Below are positions 9,742 to 17,469 of a DNA stretch of 64,000 bases, in pieces. Where the stretch lies: contig CP011806.1 in assembly GCA_001664505.1 (NCBI GenBank), positions 2,969,263 to 3,033,262 of the forward strand, written 5' to 3'. The DNA comes from Acidobacteria bacterium Mor1. GTDB lineage: Bacteria > Acidobacteriota > Polarisedimenticolia > Polarisedimenticolales > Polarisedimenticolaceae. The notes under the pieces were generated by a model. That model worked only from the letters and a program-made list of their open reading frames with translations, was not told the DNA's origin and ran no database searches. Position 1 is the stretch's first letter. Each line of letters begins with the position of its first letter. The position numbers were made by a program, and so were the translations under genes.

Positions 9742-9774
9742 GGCAAAGTGGGCCGGCCAACGGCCTACTTTGCC
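9742..9774 (+). terminator. Strong hairpin downstream of the FG-GAP gene
   Basis: A 14-base arm beginning GGCAAAGT pairs with its complement ending ACTTTGCC across a five-base loop (GCCAA), with a single G-T wobble. No T-tract follows, but the stem lies 38 bases after the stop codon and before the ku promoter, so transcription termination is the simplest role. Confidence 0.65.
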
Positions 9775-9806
9775 CTCCCGGGGCCGAGGCCTTATGTTAG
9801 GCTAAC
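9770..9806 (+). promoter_or_regulatory. Candidate ku promoter with an 11-base palindrome
   Basis: TTGCCC (9770-9775) and TATGTT (9794-9799) are separated by 18 bases. A shifted reading, TAGGCT at 9798-9803, lies six bases before the ATG. GTTAGGCTAAC (9796-9806) is a perfect odd palindrome that overlaps the -10 region and could bind a regulator. No Shine-Dalgarno is present, so the message is probably leaderless. Confidence 0.4.
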
Positions 9807-9809
9807 CCT

Positions 9810-10655
9810 ATGAGCGCACGAGCGATAGCGTCGGCGATGGTTTCTTTCGGGCTCGTCTCGATCCCGGTGAAGCTCTTTTCTGCCGGAGAGTCCGCCTCCT
9901 CGGTGCGCTTCAACATGCTCGACAAGAAGACCGGCTCCCGGGTCAAGCAGCAGTACGTCAACAGCAAGAACGGCGAGCAGGTCGAGCGCAAGGACATCGT
10001 CAAGGGCTACGAGTTCACCAAGGGCCAATACGTCATGTTCGAGGATGACGAGTACAAGGCCCTGCTCGAGAAGTCGACTCAGTCCATCGAGTTGACCGAG
10101 TTCGTGCCCCTGGATTCGATCGACCCGATCTACTTCAGCAAGAGCTACTACCTGGGTCCGGACAAGGGGGGCGCCCGGCCCTACAAGCTCCTGTCGAAGG
10201 CGCTGCAAAAAAGCGGCCGCGCGGCACTGGCGAAATACGCTGCGCGCGGCAAGATGTATCTCGTGATGCTGAGACCGATGGGCGACGGCCTGGTCATGCA
10301 GCAGCTCTACTACGCCGACGAGGTGCGCGCCATCGGCGACATCCCGGTGGGCGAGGCGGAGATCAAGGACGCCGAACTGGATCTGGCGATGCAGATCGTC
10401 AATCAGGCGGTGTCGGACAAGTTCGAGCCGCAGAAGTACGAGGACGAGGTACGCAAGCGCATGCTGGCCGCGATCGAGCGCAAGGTCGAAGGCCAGGAGA
10501 TCACCGAAGCCCCCGAAGAGCCTCAGGCTCAGGTCATCGATCTTATGGAGGCGCTCAAGGCCAGCCTCGCCAAGGGCGATCGCAAGCCTGCGAAGAAGGC
10601 AGCCTCGAGCAACAAGAAGAAGACCACGACGCGCAAGAAGGCGAAACGCGCCTGA
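9810..10655 (+). CDS. ku: Non-homologous end-joining protein Ku
   Basis: Bacterial Ku forms a homodimeric ring that binds DNA double-strand ends and recruits LigD. The 281-residue product has the family opening (AIASAMVSFGLVSIPVKLFSA), the central beta-barrel segment with VKGYEF and LTEFVPLDSIDPIYF, and a lysine-rich C-terminal tail (KKAASSNKKKTTTRKKAKRA) expected to contact DNA. Length and core are normal for the family. The start codon has no visible ribosome-binding site and sits just behind a -10-like hexamer. The MerR/TPR gene follows after 26 bases on the same strand and may be co-transcribed. With ligD this gives a complete two-component NHEJ set, encoded on opposite strands. Confidence 0.96.
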   Translation: MSARAIASAMVSFGLVSIPVKLFSAGESASSVRFNMLDKKTGSRVKQQYVNSKNGEQVERKDIVKGYEFTKGQYVMFEDDEYKALLEKSTQSIELTEFVPLDSIDPIYFSKSYYLGPDKGGARPYKLLSKALQKSGRAALAKYAARGKMYLVMLRPMGDGLVMQQLYYADEVRAIGDIPVGEAEIKDAELDLAMQIVNQAVSDKFEPQKYEDEVRKRMLAAIERKVEGQEITEAPEEPQAQVIDLMEALKASLAKGDRKPAKKAASSNKKKTTTRKKAKRA

Positions 10656-10681
10656 TCCCAGCGCGGTCGGCCAAGGGTGGA

Positions 10682-11515
10682 ATGAGCGGCTTTTCCGTTC
10701 GCGACGTAGCCCGCATGGTGGAGCTTCCCGTCGGCCGGGTCCGATCCCTGGTCCGTGACGGGATCCTCGCGCCCCAGGAGAGCGACGAGGGCGAGGCCCG
10801 CTTCGACTTCCAGGACGTTGCGCTGCTGCGCACCGCCAAGGGCCTACTCGAAAAGAAGATCCCGGCTCGCAGGGTCCAGGCCGCGTTGCGGCAACTGCGG
10901 GCGCAATTGCCCGGCGACCTGCCGTTGACCTCGGTTCAGATCGGCGCCGCCGGCAAGCGGGTCTTCGTCCACCGGGGCGGCCGCACCTGGGAGCCCGAGA
11001 CCGGCCAGACCCTGTTGAACTTCGAGGGGGAGAAGCTGACCCGGGTGGCCAGCTACGAAACTCATCGGGCCAACCGCGAGGCGACCCGCGAACTGACCGC
11101 CGAGGAGTGGTACGAGATCGGCGTCGAACTCGAGCCCAACGATCCCGAGCGGGCCCGGCAGGCCTACCTCGAGGCGCTGTTCATCGATCCGGACATGGCC
11201 GAGGCCCACACCGACCTGGGGCGCTCGCTCCACGAAGCGGGCGAGCCCGAGGAGGCCCTGGAGCACTACCGCTCGGCCGCGGATCTGCGCCCCGAGGACC
11301 ACATCGCCGCGTTCAACCTGGGAGTCTGCTACCAGGACCTCAACTGCGTCGACGAGGCGATCGAGGCGTACAAACTCGCGATCCGGGCCAACGCCCGCTT
11401 CCCCGACGCCCACTTCAACCTGGGGCGGCTCTACGAAAAGCGGGGCGAGCGGCTCCTCGCGCTGCGGCACCTGGCGACCTATCGCCGCCTCACGTCCCAA
11501 CAAGAAGACGGCTAG
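10682..11515 (+). CDS. MerR-type winged-helix and TPR protein
   Basis: 277-residue protein joining a DNA-binding-like domain to protein-protein interaction repeats. Residues 1-70 resemble a MerR-family helix-turn-helix (FSVRDVARMVELPVGRVRSL, then LVRDGILAP). Residues ~75-130 form a linker. Residues ~135-270 contain about four TPR units (for example GRSLHEAGEPEEALEHYRSA, then LRPEDHIAAFNLGVCYQDL). GGGTGGA lies upstream of the ATG. The gene follows ku closely, so it may share a transcript with it; whether it regulates NHEJ is unproven. Its target is unknown, and the TPR part suggests it is controlled by, or assembles with, another protein. Confidence 0.8.
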   Translation: MSGFSVRDVARMVELPVGRVRSLVRDGILAPQESDEGEARFDFQDVALLRTAKGLLEKKIPARRVQAALRQLRAQLPGDLPLTSVQIGAAGKRVFVHRGGRTWEPETGQTLLNFEGEKLTRVASYETHRANREATRELTAEEWYEIGVELEPNDPERARQAYLEALFIDPDMAEAHTDLGRSLHEAGEPEEALEHYRSAADLRPEDHIAAFNLGVCYQDLNCVDEAIEAYKLAIRANARFPDAHFNLGRLYEKRGERLLALRHLATYRRLTSQQEDG

Positions 11516-11549
11516 CCCGTAAACCCCGCTCCACAGCTCGGAATCACGG

Positions 11550-11587
11550 TATGATTCAGTCAACCTCGAGGGGGACTGAGGAGGGCC
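11550..11587 (+). promoter_or_regulatory. Promoter/leader of the first tandem paralogue
   Basis: TATGAT (11550-11555) is followed by TCGAGGGGGA and a GAGGAGGG ribosome-binding site directly before the GTG start. Spacing and sequence closely match the leader at 12252-12290 of the neighbouring paralogue, which supports both as real transcription and translation starts. Confidence 0.5.
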
Positions 11588-12097
11588 GTGAGACATCTCA
11601 CTCTTTTGCTAGCCGCCGTGTGCCTTTGCGTTCCGGCAGTCGCCGAACAGGGCATGGAACAATCGGTGACCGCCCTGCTGCTCACCGAGCAGTCGGAAGC
11701 CCGGGCCGCCACCATGTGGCTGGGGTTCGACCCTGACGAGCGCCGGACCGGCGCCCGTGGAGTCTGGGGCTCCGATTCCGGGCCGAATCACGATGCGTCC
11801 ACCGCGATACCCAGGGGCTGGGTCCGGCTGGGAGGCACCACCTCTCTGTGGAGGCAACCCTTCGCCAGCTCGGCCTGCTCCCCGATCGAGGTTCGCGGGC
11901 CGCGCTCCTATTCGCGCTCTGCGGGCGCTGCCGCCGTGGCGGGCCTGACCACCGCGATCCGGCCGCGGGGACTCGAAGGTGAAATCTTCAGCCCCGGAAG
12001 CACACCGTCCCGGCTCGTGCCGCTGCCCAGGGCTACCGTGGCCGGAAAGCAGACCCCGCCCAGGAAGGCGGCGCCGCCGAAGAAAGCTTCGAAGTAG
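11588..12097 (+). CDS. Small secreted protein, tandem paralogue 1
   Basis: Exported protein of 169 residues without a recognisable family. It begins with a GTG start and a signal peptide (MRHLTLLLAAVCLCVPAVAEQ). The best conserved part is the mature N-terminus, SVTALLLTEQSEARAATMWLGFDPDE. Next come a TSLWRQPFASS segment and an EVRGPRSYS segment. All three recur in the gene at 12291. The C-terminus is Pro/Lys-rich. The gene has its own promoter-like element and a perfect intrinsic terminator. It stands next to its paralogue and a CHAT lipoprotein gene. A role in the envelope or as an exported factor is all that can be inferred. Confidence 0.75.
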   Translation: MRHLTLLLAAVCLCVPAVAEQGMEQSVTALLLTEQSEARAATMWLGFDPDERRTGARGVWGSDSGPNHDASTAIPRGWVRLGGTTSLWRQPFASSACSPIEVRGPRSYSRSAGAAAVAGLTTAIRPRGLEGEIFSPGSTPSRLVPLPRATVAGKQTPPRKAAPPKKASK

Positions 12098-12126
12098 CGC
12101 ACAAACATCTCAACCGAGACTCGCAA

Positions 12127-12156
12127 GGGCGCTCTCCTCGGAGAGCGCCCTTTTTT
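12127..12156 (+). terminator. Intrinsic terminator of paralogue 1
   Basis: A perfect 10-bp stem (GGGCGCTCTC with GAGAGCGCCC) with a CTCG loop is followed by six Ts, 30 bases after the stop codon. Confidence 0.92.
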
Positions 12157-12251
12157 GCGACTGGTCACCTGACCAGCCATCCACCCGCCCGGGCCCTGCA
12201 CCGACGCTGCATGCAAACCGCAAAAATCTAAAGACGTCTCGTGGATCGCGA

Positions 12252-12290
12252 TATGATTCCGCCAGATCGAGGGGGATTCGGAGGAGGCCC
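12252..12290 (+). promoter_or_regulatory. Promoter/leader of the second tandem paralogue
   Basis: TATGAT (12252-12257) is followed by TCGAGGGGGATT and GGAGGAGG just before the ATG at 12291. It is nearly the same as the leader at 11550-11587. Confidence 0.5.
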
Positions 12291-12818
12291 ATGAGACATC
12301 TCGCACTTGTGACGATTGCCGTCTGCCTGTGTGCTCCGGTCCTGGCCGGACCGGCCGACGCACAGGAGTCGGTGACGAGCCTGCTGCTCAGCGAGCAGTC
12401 GGAAGCTCGCGCCGCCAGCATGTGGTTGGGACACGATCCCGACGAACCGCGTACCGCGATCCTCGCCAGCTGGAGCGAGGATGCCGTTCCGTCGAACGAG
12501 GCCCCCGCCGGTTGGCATACCGTCGGTGCGGACACCTCGCTCTGGCGGCATCCCTTCGCGGGATCGCTCCGCGTCGCAAGCACCATCGATCCACCGCGGG
12601 AAATTCGCGGACCCCGGGCCGGTGGCCGTTTGGCCTCCATCGGCGGGCTCTACAAGGCACCCCGTCCCGTGCGGCTCGGGGAAACCCCGTTCTCGGTCCC
12701 CGGGATCGCACCGACGTTCATCACCCCGCTGCCTCTCGCCAGGGTCAGCGGTGGCCGCCCGGTGCCGGGCGACCTGACGACCGCTCCGCGGACCACCGCG
12801 ACGGTCCCCAACAAGTAG
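12291..12818 (+). CDS. Small secreted protein, tandem paralogue 2
   Basis: 175-residue exported protein homologous to the preceding gene. It has a signal peptide (MRHLALVTIAVCLCAPVLAG). It shares SVTSLLLSEQSEARAASMWLGHDPDE, TSLWRHPFAGS and EIRGPRAGG with its neighbour, plus a Pro-rich C-terminus. GGAGGAGG lies four bases before the ATG, which fixes the start even though the frame is open further upstream. It has its own promoter-like hexamer and terminator. Sequence divergence between the copies is substantial, so the duplication is not recent and both are probably maintained. Function unknown. Confidence 0.75.
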   Translation: MRHLALVTIAVCLCAPVLAGPADAQESVTSLLLSEQSEARAASMWLGHDPDEPRTAILASWSEDAVPSNEAPAGWHTVGADTSLWRHPFAGSLRVASTIDPPREIRGPRAGGRLASIGGLYKAPRPVRLGETPFSVPGIAPTFITPLPLARVSGGRPVPGDLTTAPRTTATVPNK

Positions 12819-12844
12819 CTTTCACAGTTCATCCCGAACTCTAA

Positions 12845-12875
12845 GGCGCTCTCCCCGGAGGGCGCCTTTCTTTTT
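12845..12875 (+). terminator. Intrinsic terminator of paralogue 2
   Basis: GGCGCTCTCC pairs with GGAGGGCGCC (one T-G wobble), followed by TTTCTTTTT. It resembles the terminator of paralogue 1. Confidence 0.88.
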
Positions 12876-12901
12876 GGGCAGATGCGCTAAGCTCGGGCCC
12901 G

Positions 12902-15298
12902 ATGAGGCACTCGACTCAACGACGAAATCGACGGTTTCGCCCGATCGCGCTCTGCCTTTGCCTGGCGCTTCTGGTTCTCGCCGGGTGTGGAGACAGGCCC
13001 GAGGCCCCCGCGGAACCGGCGGCGCTGGAAGACTGTCCCGAAGGGGACGCGCCCTGGCGCGCGGCCATCGCCGAGGCCGGGAAGGCCGGCGCCTTCGACG
13101 CCCTGGAAGAGCGTGCCCGGGCCATCGCCGCATCCTGCCCCGATCGCTGGGAGCCGATGTGGACCGTCGGCGAGGCGCACTTCTACCGGCGCCAGGCGGA
13201 ACCGGCTACCGAGGCCTACCGCGAAGCGCTGCGCCGCGCCCGGGCCGCAGGCGACGACACCGGCATCGCCAACTGCACCAACATTCTCGGCTGGCTGGCC
13301 CAGCGCCGGGGAGCCTTTGACGAAGCGGGTGAGCTCTACGCCGAATCGCTGGAACGAGCCCGGGCGGTGGAGCGCCGGGATGTCGAGGCGTTCGCGCTGA
13401 ACAACCTGGCCGGACTCCAGCTCTACACCGGCGACCTGGCCCAGGCCAGCGTGCTGCTCGATCGAGCCGCGACGTCGCTGCGAGAACTCGGCCGCGAAGA
13501 CGCGGCGCGAACCTGCGACTACAACCGCGGCATCGTCCTGGTGGAACTGGGGGACGCCGACGGCGCCCAGGCGCTGCTGGAGCAGGTCCACGCCGACTAC
13601 CTCACCGCGCAGCAAGCCGATGACGCCGCAAGAGCGGCGGTGACCCTGGGGCGGCTGCACCTGTTGATGGGGCGCACCGATGAAGCCCGGGAGTGGCTGA
13701 CCCGGGTCGGCGACGAGGCACCGGAGCAGGCGGCACGGGCCCGCCTATACCTCGGGCGCGAACGGATGGCTGCCGGTGACCTGGATGCCGCCGCCGAACA
13801 CTTCTCTGCGGCGGAAGAAGAATCAGGCACCCGCCTACGGGTGCTGTTCGCCAAGACCTTCGGTGCCCGGGTCGAACTTGAGCGCGGGCGTACCGAAGCC
13901 GCGACGAGTCGACTCGAAGAGACGTTGATAGAAGTCCAGGAACTGGAAGCCCGCTCGCTGGAGTGGATGATTCGTTGGCTGCTGGGCCGGGCCGCGGTAC
14001 GCGGCGGCGACCTGGAGCAGGGCATCGCCCAGTTCGAAACGGCGGTTGCGCTGGTGGACGGCATGGGAGATGCCCTGGACCCCTCTTCGGAGGGGCTGCG
14101 CTTCCTGCGGGAGCGGGCCGAGCCCTACGTCGATCTGGCGGCGTCGCTGATTCGGCAGGGACGGGGAAGTGAAGAGATCTTCCGGGTGGTCGAGAAGGCC
14201 CACGCCCGGGCGCTGCGGCGCAGCGGAGGCCCCGGCGGGACGGCGATCGACGCCAATGACCTGGCTGCGGTACAGCGCTCCCTGGCCGGCAACGAAGTGA
14301 TGCTCGACTACCTCCTCGGCGAAGACCGAGGCATCCTCCTGGCTGTCGGCGGAGACTCGTTCAAGGCCGAGATCATTCCGGGCGGCAGAGCGTTACGCGA
14401 GCCCCTGCTCGAGCACCTGGAGAGAATTCGCAAAGTACCCAGCGACCGCCGCACCCCGCTGAGCGACGAGTCTCTTGCTGCAGGCGCCCCGCTGGCGGAC
14501 GCGCTCTTTCCCGCCCCCGTTCGGAATCGGATTCGTGGCGGGAGCACGATCTACCTGGTTCCGGATCGCGAACTCGCCGCTTTGCCTCCGGCGGGCCTCC
14601 CCTGGCGTGACGCCGATGGGAGTATCGATCTGTTGGGAAACCACGCGATCACCGCGGTGATGCCGATGGCGGCACCGGTACCGCGCTGGAACCGCGATGC
14701 CGAACCGAGTCTACTGCTCGGAGGCGACCCGCTAGCCGATAGCGGGAACCGTTTTCCGGAACTCCCCTACTCCGCAGGGGAACTGGCCCGCATCGGCGAG
14801 ATTTGGAAGGGTGGCGCCCCGCCGAAGACACTGACCCGGGAGGGCTTCACCAAGGAGGCCTTCCTGGCCCAGCCGCTCGAGGAGTTCGACACCATTCACC
14901 TTGCGACCCACGCAGTCGCCTCCCACCGCTCGCCGGATGAATGCGCCATCGTGTTCTCCGACGGAGAGCGTTTGTCCTTTGACGAGATCGCCGAGATGCA
15001 GTTCGGGCCGGCGCTGGTCGTTCTCTCGGCGTGCCGCACCGGCGAGGGAGAGATCGTACCCGGCGAGGGGGTCATCGGTCTGAGCTGGGCGTTCCTGCGG
15101 GCTGGCGCCAGAGGTGTCGCGGTGAGTCAATGGCGGGTAGCCGACGCAGCAACGGCTGACTTGATGGCTTCGTTCCATCTGCGACTCGAGGCGGGTGCAT
15201 CCCCCGAAGAAGCACTACACGGGGCGCAACTCGCACTCCGCGGTCGCTATGCCCACCCGAGCTACTGGTCTGCGTTTACGGTGGTGGTGCGTCCCTAG
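12902..15298 (+). CDS. TPR-CHAT (caspase-like) lipoprotein
   Basis: Predicted lipid-anchored protein of 798 residues with a CHAT domain, a caspase-clan cysteine peptidase fold. The N-terminal signal ends in the lipobox VLAGC. Residues ~60-430 are a string of TPR-like helical repeats (for example NCTNILGWLAQRRGAFDEAG). Residues ~440-798 form the CHAT domain, with the catalytic dyad His670 (IHLATHAVAS) and Cys711 (VVLSACRTGEG), then the GVIGLSWAFLRAGARGVAVSQW strand-helix. All hallmarks of an active peptidase are present. The start has no ribosome-binding site; a TAAGCT hexamer lies eight bases upstream. It sits between the tandem secreted paralogues and a convergent sigma/anti-sigma operon. 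Cleavage targets are unknown; the TPRs probably select a partner. Confidence 0.9.
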   Translation: MRHSTQRRNRRFRPIALCLCLALLVLAGCGDRPEAPAEPAALEDCPEGDAPWRAAIAEAGKAGAFDALEERARAIAASCPDRWEPMWTVGEAHFYRRQAEPATEAYREALRRARAAGDDTGIANCTNILGWLAQRRGAFDEAGELYAESLERARAVERRDVEAFALNNLAGLQLYTGDLAQASVLLDRAATSLRELGREDAARTCDYNRGIVLVELGDADGAQALLEQVHADYLTAQQADDAARAAVTLGRLHLLMGRTDEAREWLTRVGDEAPEQAARARLYLGRERMAAGDLDAAAEHFSAAEEESGTRLRVLFAKTFGARVELERGRTEAATSRLEETLIEVQELEARSLEWMIRWLLGRAAVRGGDLEQGIAQFETAVALVDGMGDALDPSSEGLRFLRERAEPYVDLAASLIRQGRGSEEIFRVVEKAHARALRRSGGPGGTAIDANDLAAVQRSLAGNEVMLDYLLGEDRGILLAVGGDSFKAEIIPGGRALREPLLEHLERIRKVPSDRRTPLSDESLAAGAPLADALFPAPVRNRIRGGSTIYLVPDRELAALPPAGLPWRDADGSIDLLGNHAITAVMPMAAPVPRWNRDAEPSLLLGGDPLADSGNRFPELPYSAGELARIGEIWKGGAPPKTLTREGFTKEAFLAQPLEEFDTIHLATHAVASHRSPDECAIVFSDGERLSFDEIAEMQFGPALVVLSACRTGEGEIVPGEGVIGLSWAFLRAGARGVAVSQWRVADAATADLMASFHLRLEAGASPEEALHGAQLALRGRYAHPSYWSAFTVVVRP

Positions 15299-15346
15299 AG
15301 CATCCTCGCCACGCCCGCGATCGACGTCGAGCCGATTTCGAGGCAA

Positions 15347-16288
15347 CTACCGCGCCTCGACCTCGAGACCGCGGCGGTAGAGCACCCGCCCGTCCATGGC
15401 GTGTCCGGCGGCGCGCAGGCGCAGGCGCAACTCGGTGACCTGATCGACGGGCAGCCGGTCCGGGAACAACAGCACCCGTACGGTTCCGTCCACGTCGACC
15501 TCGGATACCGGGATCGAGAGCAGCCCCGTTTCATCGGCGCCGAGTTCCAGATCTAACGACGCGTTCTCGGTGGAACGGATCCAGTCGTCGATATCGGTCT
15601 GAAGCGCCACCCATTGCGGGCCGCCCGCCGGGAGCTTGGCCGGCTCCGGCGCGGGTACTTCACCGGGAGCATCGCGCAAGCGGGTCTCGCCGGGCAGCAC
15701 CAGAACCGGGCCCGGGAGCGCCGCAGCGGGACCTGTGGCCGCGGCGGGTTCGCCGACCGGCGGCGTGGTCACCTGTTCGGGGGTTGCATCCTGAAAAGTT
15801 CGCAGCGTCGGAACCAGCAGCACGCCGGCGACCAGCAGGTACGCCAGCGCAGGCGCCGGCCGCAGGATCGTGGAACCGAGGAACTCCCAGACCCGTGCGG
15901 CGAGGGAAGGCTGCTCCGACGGCGAGTCCGCCCTCACGTCGCGAACCACCGGCTCGACCTCGGGGGAGCTGACCGCTGCGGGAATCTCCCGGACGATCGC
16001 GGCGGCCTCACGGCTGGCGGCGGCACCTTCGAGATGTTCGCGGATCGCGCGACGCACCGACGGATCGAGCTCCTCTTCCCGCTCGACGTACTCCAGCAGC
16101 AGCTGGGCCTGAACGTCATCCTTCTCGAGGCTGCGGTCGGCGTGGGCGGCACAGGCCTGGGCGTGGGCCAGCAACTCCCGGGACTCGGCGTTGAAGCGTA
16201 AGTACTCCTCGAGTTGCTTCCGCTCCTCGGCGCCGAGGGTGCCGTTGACGTACCAGGGAATCAGCTCGGCCATGCGGTCCCGGTTCAT
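15347..16288 (-). CDS. Membrane anti-sigma factor, partner of the ECF sigma factor
   Basis: 313-residue single-pass membrane protein encoded directly after the sigma factor gene. The cytoplasmic N-terminus (MNRDRMAELIPWYVNGTLGAEERKQLEEYL) matches anti-sigma regulators with a degenerate zinc-finger-like domain. One transmembrane helix lies near residues 140-160 (LAYLLVAGVLLVPTL). The remainder, Ala/Pro-rich then beta-rich, would be periplasmic and could sense the signal. Its ATG overlaps the sigma stop codon by one base (TGATG), with AAGGAGG inside the end of the sigma gene, so the two are translationally coupled. It would hold the sigma factor inactive until the periplasmic part is perturbed; the signal is unknown. 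Confidence 0.85.
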   Translation of the reverse strand: MNRDRMAELIPWYVNGTLGAEERKQLEEYLRFNAESRELLAHAQACAAHADRSLEKDDVQAQLLLEYVEREEELDPSVRRAIREHLEGAAASREAAAIVREIPAAVSSPEVEPVVRDVRADSPSEQPSLAARVWEFLGSTILRPAPALAYLLVAGVLLVPTLRTFQDATPEQVTTPPVGEPAAATGPAAALPGPVLVLPGETRLRDAPGEVPAPEPAKLPAGGPQWVALQTDIDDWIRSTENASLDLELGADETGLLSIPVSEVDVDGTVRVLLFPDRLPVDQVTELRLRLRAAGHAMDGRVLYRRGLEVEAR

Positions 16289-16923
16289 CAGCGCACCTCC
16301 TTCGGCGGGATGCCCTCGAAGCCTTTGCCGTACTTGCGCGCTTTTTCCAGGCAGCGATGGACCCGCACCCGGACGTTGGCGGCGCTGATCCCCAGGCGTT
16401 CACCGATGGTGGCCGCCGACTCGTGATCGCAGTAGACCCAGCGCCACAGCCGCTTGCACTCGTCGGGCAGCTTCTGGAACACGTACTTGACGTATTCGAT
16501 GCGCTCATCCTGTTCGATCTGCGCGTGGGGATGCGGTCCCGACGGCCCGGCGTGAACCGGCTCGAGGTCTTCGGGCGGGATGTTCGAACGGAACTTCTCC
16601 CGGCGGTAGACGTCGATGCAGGTGTGTTTGGCCACCGAGAAGACGAAGGTCTTGAACTTGGACTGGCCGCTGAAGGCGCCGCCGCGAACGATCTTGAGCA
16701 GCTTCATCAGGACCTCCTGGGCGATGCCCTCGGAGTCCTCGAAACGCCAGTTGCCCAGGTAGACGACGCCGTCGACCCAGCCCTGAACCAGCTTGACGGC
16801 CGCCGAATCCCCGTCGAGAAACGCCTGCACCAGGTCCCGATCGTCCACGAACTCCTGATCGAGATCCGGCAACCGCTCACTCCTTCGGACAGGTCTGAAC
16901 GGAAGAATGTTAGGTCGGTTCAT
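16288..16923 (-). CDS. ECF-type RNA polymerase sigma factor
   Basis: 211-residue sigma-70-family factor of the extracytoplasmic-function class. Region 2 (~residues 30-115) contains SEGIAQEVLMKLLKI and KFKTFVFSVAKHTCIDVYRR. Region 4 (~145-200) carries the helix-turn-helix ESAATIGERLGISAANVRVR with the following RCLEKARK. GGAG lies seven bases before the ATG. It forms a coupled pair with the membrane anti-sigma gene. The upstream region is a 546-bp structured intergenic stretch that must contain its promoter, possibly autoregulated as is usual for ECF factors. The regulon cannot be read from this window. Confidence 0.92.
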   Translation of the reverse strand: MNRPNILPFRPVRRSERLPDLDQEFVDDRDLVQAFLDGDSAAVKLVQGWVDGVVYLGNWRFEDSEGIAQEVLMKLLKIVRGGAFSGQSKFKTFVFSVAKHTCIDVYRREKFRSNIPPEDLEPVHAGPSGPHPHAQIEQDERIEYVKYVFQKLPDECKRLWRWVYCDHESAATIGERLGISAANVRVRVHRCLEKARKYGKGFEGIPPKEVR

Positions 16924-17099
16924 TGCATCTCCGCAATCCGGAAGCCTTCTTCGGGCCTTGGGAAGAGCTTCGTCGGGACCGGCCGCAGGCCGTTACAGCT
17001 TTTTGAGGAAAACCGGGCCTCCCGGCCGGCGGGATCGGGAAGAGCCGCCCCGGGGAGAGCCTGAGAGGGCCGTCCTCTGGGGTGTCGGGGGTGAGGAGA

Positions 17100-17127
17100 G
17101 GGGGACCGGCCGGGGTGCCGGTCCCCC
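17100..17127. other. Perfect 11-bp hairpin
   Basis: GGGGGACCGGC and GCCGGTCCCCC are separated by a six-base loop (CGGGGT). It is very stable in either strand. No T-tract follows, so it is probably not an ordinary terminator; it could be a structured RNA element or a protein-binding site. Confidence 0.5.
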
Positions 17128-17313
17128 CCGAGAGAGGGTCCGAGGGGCGGGCAAAGGCGGTAGCCCGCTCCGCGGCTCTGGCTGTCGGCTTGTCCGGCCC
17201 CGTTCGTTGTCCACCGCTCGGGTTGCCCGGATCCACCGCCAGCCGGCGGGTTCACGGTACGAATCGACTCTCAGCACGGTTTCCGATTCGCGAGGAGTCT
17301 GTCGGGGCTCCCG

Positions 17314-17346
17314 GGTGGGCGTTACGCCGGCCGGCCTCTTTTTTTT
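17314..17346 (+). terminator. Terminator-like hairpin with a T8 tract
   Basis: GGCG-TTA-CGCC, extended by a wobble and two G-C pairs with one mismatch, is followed within ten bases by eight Ts. No annotated + strand gene lies upstream, so it would end a short noncoding transcript or act as an attenuator of the gene at 17470. Confidence 0.45.
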
Positions 17347-17469
17347 GACCTGCAACGTTTTCGGGGCCGAACCGACAGAGTCCTCATGGGTAGGGCTCCA
17401 GGAGAAACGGGCGGCACCCGCCGAGTGGCGGTACATAGAAGTGCGAACCCGACGCTCGTCGAGGGAACG

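Larger units (their letters stand above)
16924..17469. other. Structured 546-bp intergenic region
   Basis: Divergent spacer between the ECF sigma gene (-) and the beta-propeller gene (+). It holds a perfect 11-bp hairpin (17100-17127), a smaller hairpin followed by eight Ts (17314-17346) and G-rich and C-rich runs. No convincing coding frame was seen: the open frames here lack start signals and use a shifted codon pattern. It may encode a structured or noncoding RNA, or simply carry divergent promoters. No known RNA family was recognised. Confidence 0.5.

Noticed and set aside
7809-9746. Long - strand open frame antisense to the FG-GAP gene
   Set aside because: It is the reverse reading of the repeated DxDxDG blades, which explains its valine repeats.
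9742-9774. Hairpin as a ku regulatory element
   Set aside because: Its position after the FG-GAP stop and its stem make termination the simpler reading, although overlap with a possible -35 box leaves this open.
17004-17022. GAGGAAAACCGGGCCTCC, similar to the conserved GAGGAAAGTCCGGGC of RNase P RNA
   Set aside because: The other conserved RNase P segments are not present nearby, and the match is short and imperfect.
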